Positions 6,356 to 8,613 of a stretch of DNA of 8,613 bases are shown piece after piece. The stretch covers positions 1 to 8,613 of the forward strand of contig JAMDCE010000357.1 in the NCBI GenBank assembly GCA_023489135.1, in the 5' to 3' direction. A program made the position numbers and the translations under genes. The notes below the pieces were generated by a model. It was not told the DNA's origin. It did not search any database and worked only from the letters and a program-made list of their open reading frames with translations. This DNA comes from Chloroflexota bacterium (GTDB lineage: Bacteria; Chloroflexota; Chloroflexia; JAMDCE01). The number at the start of each line of letters is the position of its first letter. Position 1 is the first letter of the stretch.

Positions 6356-6474
6356 CGGCCTTGAACTCGTCCCATGCGCTGTCGTACTTTTCCGGAACGT
6401 TCATCACGCAACAGCACGGCGGAATACACGTTGGCGAACGCAAGCCACAATTGCAGTGTGGAAAAACATGCGAA

Positions 6475-6500
6475 GAGGAGCCCAGTGCATCGGGCTCCTC
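6475..6500 (-). terminator. Intrinsic terminator between convergent genes, mainly for the class II aldolase gene
   Basis: GAGGAGCCC (6475-6483) and GGGCTCCTC (6492-6500) form a perfect GC-rich 9-bp stem with an 8-nt loop, 30 bp past the stop of the minus-strand gene at 6531. On the minus strand TTCGCATGTTTTTCC follows, an imperfect but real T-rich tail. On the plus strand the tail (AGCAGGGTTCTTC) is poor, so it may only partly serve the lipoprotein gene ending at 6355. The 6356-6474 stretch shows no gene. Confidence 0.75.
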
Positions 6501-6530
6501 AGCAGGGTTCTTCAGAGTCTCGTCGCGAGC

Positions 6531-7226
6531 CTACGCTCTGCCCTCGACCTTAGCCAGTTTCTCGACGTAGTATTCCCAGCCCTTCTCGACTGAACGACCG
6601 CTATATACCTGCTCCTTGATCATCAAGGCTTCCTCTCTGGTATAGAAAGGCGTGGAGCCAAGAAGCATAGCATTGAACTGGATCTGCGCCGCTTCTTCGA
6701 GATAAATAGACCACAGGACCGCATCCTTGATGCGAGGACCGACCACCGTCGCACCGTGCCCGCGAAGCAAGATAGCGTTGTCTTGGCCAAGTGCCTCAGC
6801 CATCTCGATGCCTAACGCCTCTGTATTGATCAGCCCTGGCTTCCAGAACAACCGGACACCGTCGGGGAACAACGAACCGAAATTGTGCAACGGCCTTATC
6901 TCCTTGCCTGCAGACGCTATGGAGGTAGTCATCGGCGGGTGAACGTGAGACACGCAGCCTACATCACTTCTGACTCGATAAACGCAAGTGTGAATCCACG
7001 TCTCGCTGTTGGCCTGCTGCTCACCCTCTAGCTTTTTTCCGCTCAAGTCAAACATCAGAATATCTTCGGGCTGAACAAGCGCCGGGCTCATGCTTCGCGG
7101 GATCAGGAACCTATCGGTGCCCGGTATTCGCACGCTGATATGCCCGAAGCCCGAAGATAGCCCCTCGTTAGCGAGGATTCGAGAAGCCATTGCAAGGCTT
7201 TCCTTGAGTTGATCGACGTTTCCCAA
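6531..7226 (-). CDS. Class II aldolase/adducin-family protein, probable aromatic-acid decarboxylase type
   Basis: A 231-residue protein of the usual family length. It starts at TTG 7226 behind AGGAGG with 6-nt spacing and ends with TAG at 6531. Metal and catalytic residues are complete: E75 (NSETW, the usual acid/base Glu), H94 and H96 (SHVHPP) and H157 (RGHG), matching the zinc-site pattern of fuculose-1-phosphate aldolase. GHISVR (28-33) and FLIPRSMSPALVQPEDI (40-56) resemble the branch that holds ring-acid decarboxylases, such as 3,4-dihydroxyphthalate decarboxylase (PhtC) and the cumate-pathway enzyme CmtD, more than sugar-phosphate aldolases. The neighbouring UbiD and dihydroxyphthalate decarboxylase-like genes support that reading, but a sugar or sugar-acid aldolase cannot be ruled out. 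It lies 142 bp downstream of the hyuB-type gene, with a possible promoter of its own in between, and ends before a good terminator. Confidence 0.9.
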   Translation of the reverse strand: MGNVDQLKESLAMASRILANEGLSSGFGHISVRIPGTDRFLIPRSMSPALVQPEDILMFDLSGKKLEGEQQANSETWIHTCVYRVRSDVGCVSHVHPPMTTSIASAGKEIRPLHNFGSLFPDGVRLFWKPGLINTEALGIEMAEALGQDNAILLRGHGATVVGPRIKDAVLWSIYLEEAAQIQFNAMLLGSTPFYTREEALMIKEQVYSGRSVEKGWEYYVEKLAKVEGRA

Positions 7227-7232
7227 TTGCGA

Positions 7233-7238
7233 CCTCCT
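7233..7238 (-). promoter_or_regulatory. Ribosome binding site that decides the TTG start of the class II aldolase gene
   Basis: AGGAGG on the minus strand, 6 nt before TTG 7226, is a near-perfect Shine-Dalgarno and supports use of the rare TTG start rather than the first ATG further in. Confidence 0.75.
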
Positions 7239-7248
7239 TGAAGATTTT

Positions 7249-7327
7249 GAGCTAGCCCCCGAGTCTCTTGGCTGCCAAGCGAATCGAAGCTAGAAGGCAA
7301 CGTGGAGATTCTAGCACGGGCTAGCTC
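7249..7327. repeat. Widely spaced perfect 10-bp inverted repeat upstream of the class II aldolase gene
   Basis: GAGCTAGCCC (7249-7258) and GGGCTAGCTC (7318-7327) are exact reverse complements with 59 bp between them. The distal arm lies inside the spacer of the candidate promoter at 7308-7336 and the proximal arm in the leader, just upstream of the ribosome binding site. Two more GCTAG/CTAGC copies lie between them (7289-7293 and 7311-7315). This arrangement could support a DNA loop between two half-operators, or a long RNA hairpin that hides the ribosome binding site. Function is inferred. Confidence 0.5.
7267..7279. promoter_or_regulatory. 13-bp perfect palindrome, candidate operator of the class II aldolase gene
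   Basis: CTTGGC-T-GCCAAG is an exact inverted repeat, placed about 25 bp downstream of the predicted transcription start and nested within the wider 10-bp repeat. Its form suits a dimeric repressor. It differs from the TGGT-N3-ACCA site of the gntR gene. Confidence 0.5.
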
Positions 7328-7336
7328 GATCAGCAA
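7308..7336 (-). promoter_or_regulatory. Possible promoter of the class II aldolase gene
   Basis: On the minus strand TTGCTG (7336-7331), a 17-bp spacer and TAGAAT (7313-7308). The -10 matches 5/6 and the -35 only 3/6. The spacer holds one arm of a 10-bp inverted repeat. If real, it uncouples this gene from the hyuB-type gene upstream; otherwise the two form one operon. Confidence 0.45.
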
Positions 7337-7368
7337 CAGTTAAATGTTACCAAATTGGCTCAGACAGG

Positions 7369-8613
7369 TTAACCTTGCATTGCGGCCCTTAGCTCGTTGG
7401 TCTTCTCCCAGTCGATTTCCAACGTGACCGGGTCCAAGACGACTTTGTACGTATCGCGCGCGGCTTCGAGGGACACCAGTTCTTTTTTCACGTCCAGACG
7501 GACCATTTCTGGGTCCCGCTGCCACGCCGGCCCCACGCCACCACCGCCGCTGCTGTACTTCACGACGATGTCGTTGTCCTTCATTTTGGTCATCCGATGC
7601 GGCTTTATTCGGATCAGCTCATCGCCACGCTTGATGTACGTTCGACATGGAGGCGATGGTTCACCACCAAGCGCACCGAAGCCGAGCATCTCGTCGCCGT
7701 CGGAACTTCCCGTGGCCATACCCGCGTCAGTTCCATAGTGCATAGCTTCCCAATAGATGCCTGGCCCTCCACGCCAGCGTCCGGCCCCGGTGAGATCGGC
7801 CTGATACTCCCACTTTGTCATTCGCCACGGTATGCGCGTCTCCATCTCCTCGATATTGCCGCGGTTGACCGAGCCTAGAGCAGTTATTGCACTCAATCCC
7901 TGGTACCCGTCGTAGCCCCACTCTGCCCCACCGCCGCCGTCGTAGTCGAAGCTGGTTCGAACATAGCGCTCGTTGGTGCGGGGATCAACCGCGAACACGT
8001 AGTCTCCTCGGTGCTTGCCCCAGGCCGCCGCCGCTCGCTCCGGCCTCGCCTTAGAGAGAGCCTCGAGCACAGATTCCATAGTCTGGTTGCCAACGTTAAC
8101 GGGAGATGCCCCGACGGTGCAAGGATACTTACAATTGACGACCAGCCCCTCTGGTGCGATGACAGTGATAGCCCTTTGCGTGCCTTGATTGTGGTAGTCA
8201 GCAAGGGCTGGATCGAGAGTCATGCAAACTGCTGCTATGGCATTGCCATATGTCGCTGCATAAACGCTGTTGACGAAACCTTTGCGCTGCTTGTCGCTGC
8301 GAGAGAGATCTATGGTTAGATGATCGCCTGTAACTGTGACATCAGCGCGCACCCAAACTGGCACATCCAGTTCGGTGCCGTCGTCGTCAGTCGCGGCCTC
8401 TCCCGAGTAAGTGCCATCGGGAATCTTGACAATCTCCGCCCGCACGGCCCTCTCAGTACGGTCGAACATCTCGTCGATGCAGGCCATCACCGTGTCCTTC
8501 CCGTACCTGTCGAGCAACGCTATTACGCGCTGCTCACCTAGCTTCGTGGCGGCGATCATTGCGGCGTTGTCAATGCGCACTCCTTGCGGAAAACGGACCT
8601 GGTTCCAGATCAA
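7369..8613 (-). CDS. hyuB: HyuB-type hydantoinase B/oxoprolinase or ATP-dependent carboxylase subunit, N-terminus cut by window edge
   Basis: The last 414 residues of a protein whose start lies beyond the right edge; family members are usually about 550-600 residues, so roughly 150-190 are missing. The first codon in the window (TTG) is probably internal. Recognisable family blocks in order: VRFPQGVRIDN, LLDRYGKDTV, IPDGTYSGEAATDDDG (window residues about 64-79), GNQTMESVLEAL, FDYDGGGGAEWG, and the C-terminal Gly-rich SGGGGVGPAWQRDPEMVRLDV followed by EAARDTYKVVLD. The family includes ATP-dependent N-methylhydantoinase, 5-oxoprolinase, and the acetone and acetophenone carboxylases, which act with a HyuA-type ATPase subunit in the cytoplasm. 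A hyuA partner would be expected upstream, outside the window. The nearby decarboxylase genes make a carboxylase or ring-hydrolysing role plausible, but the sequence does not choose between them. It ends with TAA inside the palindrome GGTTAACC. Confidence 0.92.
   Translation of the reverse strand: MIWNQVRFPQGVRIDNAAMIAATKLGEQRVIALLDRYGKDTVMACIDEMFDRTERAVRAEIVKIPDGTYSGEAATDDDGTELDVPVWVRADVTVTGDHLTIDLSRSDKQRKGFVNSVYAATYGNAIAAVCMTLDPALADYHNQGTQRAITVIAPEGLVVNCKYPCTVGASPVNVGNQTMESVLEALSKARPERAAAAWGKHRGDYVFAVDPRTNERYVRTSFDYDGGGGAEWGYDGYQGLSAITALGSVNRGNIEEMETRIPWRMTKWEYQADLTGAGRWRGGPGIYWEAMHYGTDAGMATGSSDGDEMLGFGALGGEPSPPCRTYIKRGDELIRIKPHRMTKMKDNDIVVKYSSGGGGVGPAWQRDPEMVRLDVKKELVSLEAARDTYKVVLDPVTLEIDWEKTNELRAAMQG

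Noticed and set aside
6356..6474. Short hairpins CGTT-GGCG-AACG and CCACA-N7-TGTGG after the lipoprotein gene
   Set aside because: The stems are only 4-5 bp with no T-run, within chance expectation; the 9-bp stem at 6475-6500 is the credible terminator.
7367..7374. GGTTAACC palindrome at the hyuB stop codon, and CCAAATTGG at 7350-7358
   Set aside because: Such short palindromes are expected by chance in a window this size and do not line up with a promoter.
1..8613. Mobile elements, CRISPR arrays, tRNA or rRNA genes
   Set aside because: No transposase or integrase gene, no spaced direct repeats and no cloverleaf or rRNA-like sequence were seen on either strand.

Overview
The window holds seven protein genes from what looks like a bacterial catabolic (accessory) region of moderate GC content. 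Six lie on the minus strand and one on the plus strand. No RNA gene, CRISPR array, insertion sequence or integrase was seen. The host is probably a free-living bacterium. The Thr/Ser/Pro/Ala-rich linker of the C39-like lipoprotein, and the mix of UbiD, HyuB, FadR-type GntR and 4,5-dihydroxyphthalate-decarboxylase-like genes, fit Chloroflexota best and Actinomycetota second. This is inference from gene style, not a phylogenetic result.

Layout from the left edge: (1) a UbiD-family decarboxylase cut by the window edge (minus, 1-1130); (2) a second, complete UbiD-family protein (minus, 1255-2793); (3) a FadR-subfamily GntR regulator (minus, 2870-3622). These three form an apparent operon, read gntR, then UbiD, then UbiD. 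It is driven by a textbook promoter (TTGACA, 17 bp, TATAAT) whose -10 box is overlapped by a perfect TGGT-ATG-ACCA type operator, which suggests autoregulation. Next is (4) a 4,5-dihydroxyphthalate decarboxylase-like protein (minus, 3754-4746) with its own strong promoter that carries a palindrome in its spacer. Divergent from it is (5) a secreted C39-like cysteine-peptidase-fold lipoprotein (plus, 5093-6355). Convergent with that gene, across a 9-bp-stem terminator, is (6) a class II aldolase/adducin-family protein of the decarboxylase type (minus, 6531-7226). Last is (7) the C-terminal part of a HyuB-type hydantoinase/oxoprolinase/carboxylase subunit, cut by the right edge (minus, 7369-8613).

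Taken together, up to four proteins from three unrelated folds could act on carboxylate groups: two UbiD (prFMN-dependent), one periplasmic-binding-protein-like 4,5-dihydroxyphthalate decarboxylase homologue, and one metal-dependent class II aldolase homologue. A possible ATP-dependent carboxylase or hydrolase subunit lies beside them. This suggests breakdown of an aromatic or heteroaromatic (poly)carboxylate under control of an acid-sensing FadR-type repressor. The substrate cannot be read from the sequence. No ubiX-type prFMN synthase, oxygenase, CoA ligase or transporter is in the window. The most notable points are the non-canonical active-site region of the second UbiD protein, the complete regulatory module of gntR, and several perfect inverted repeats in the intergenic regions.
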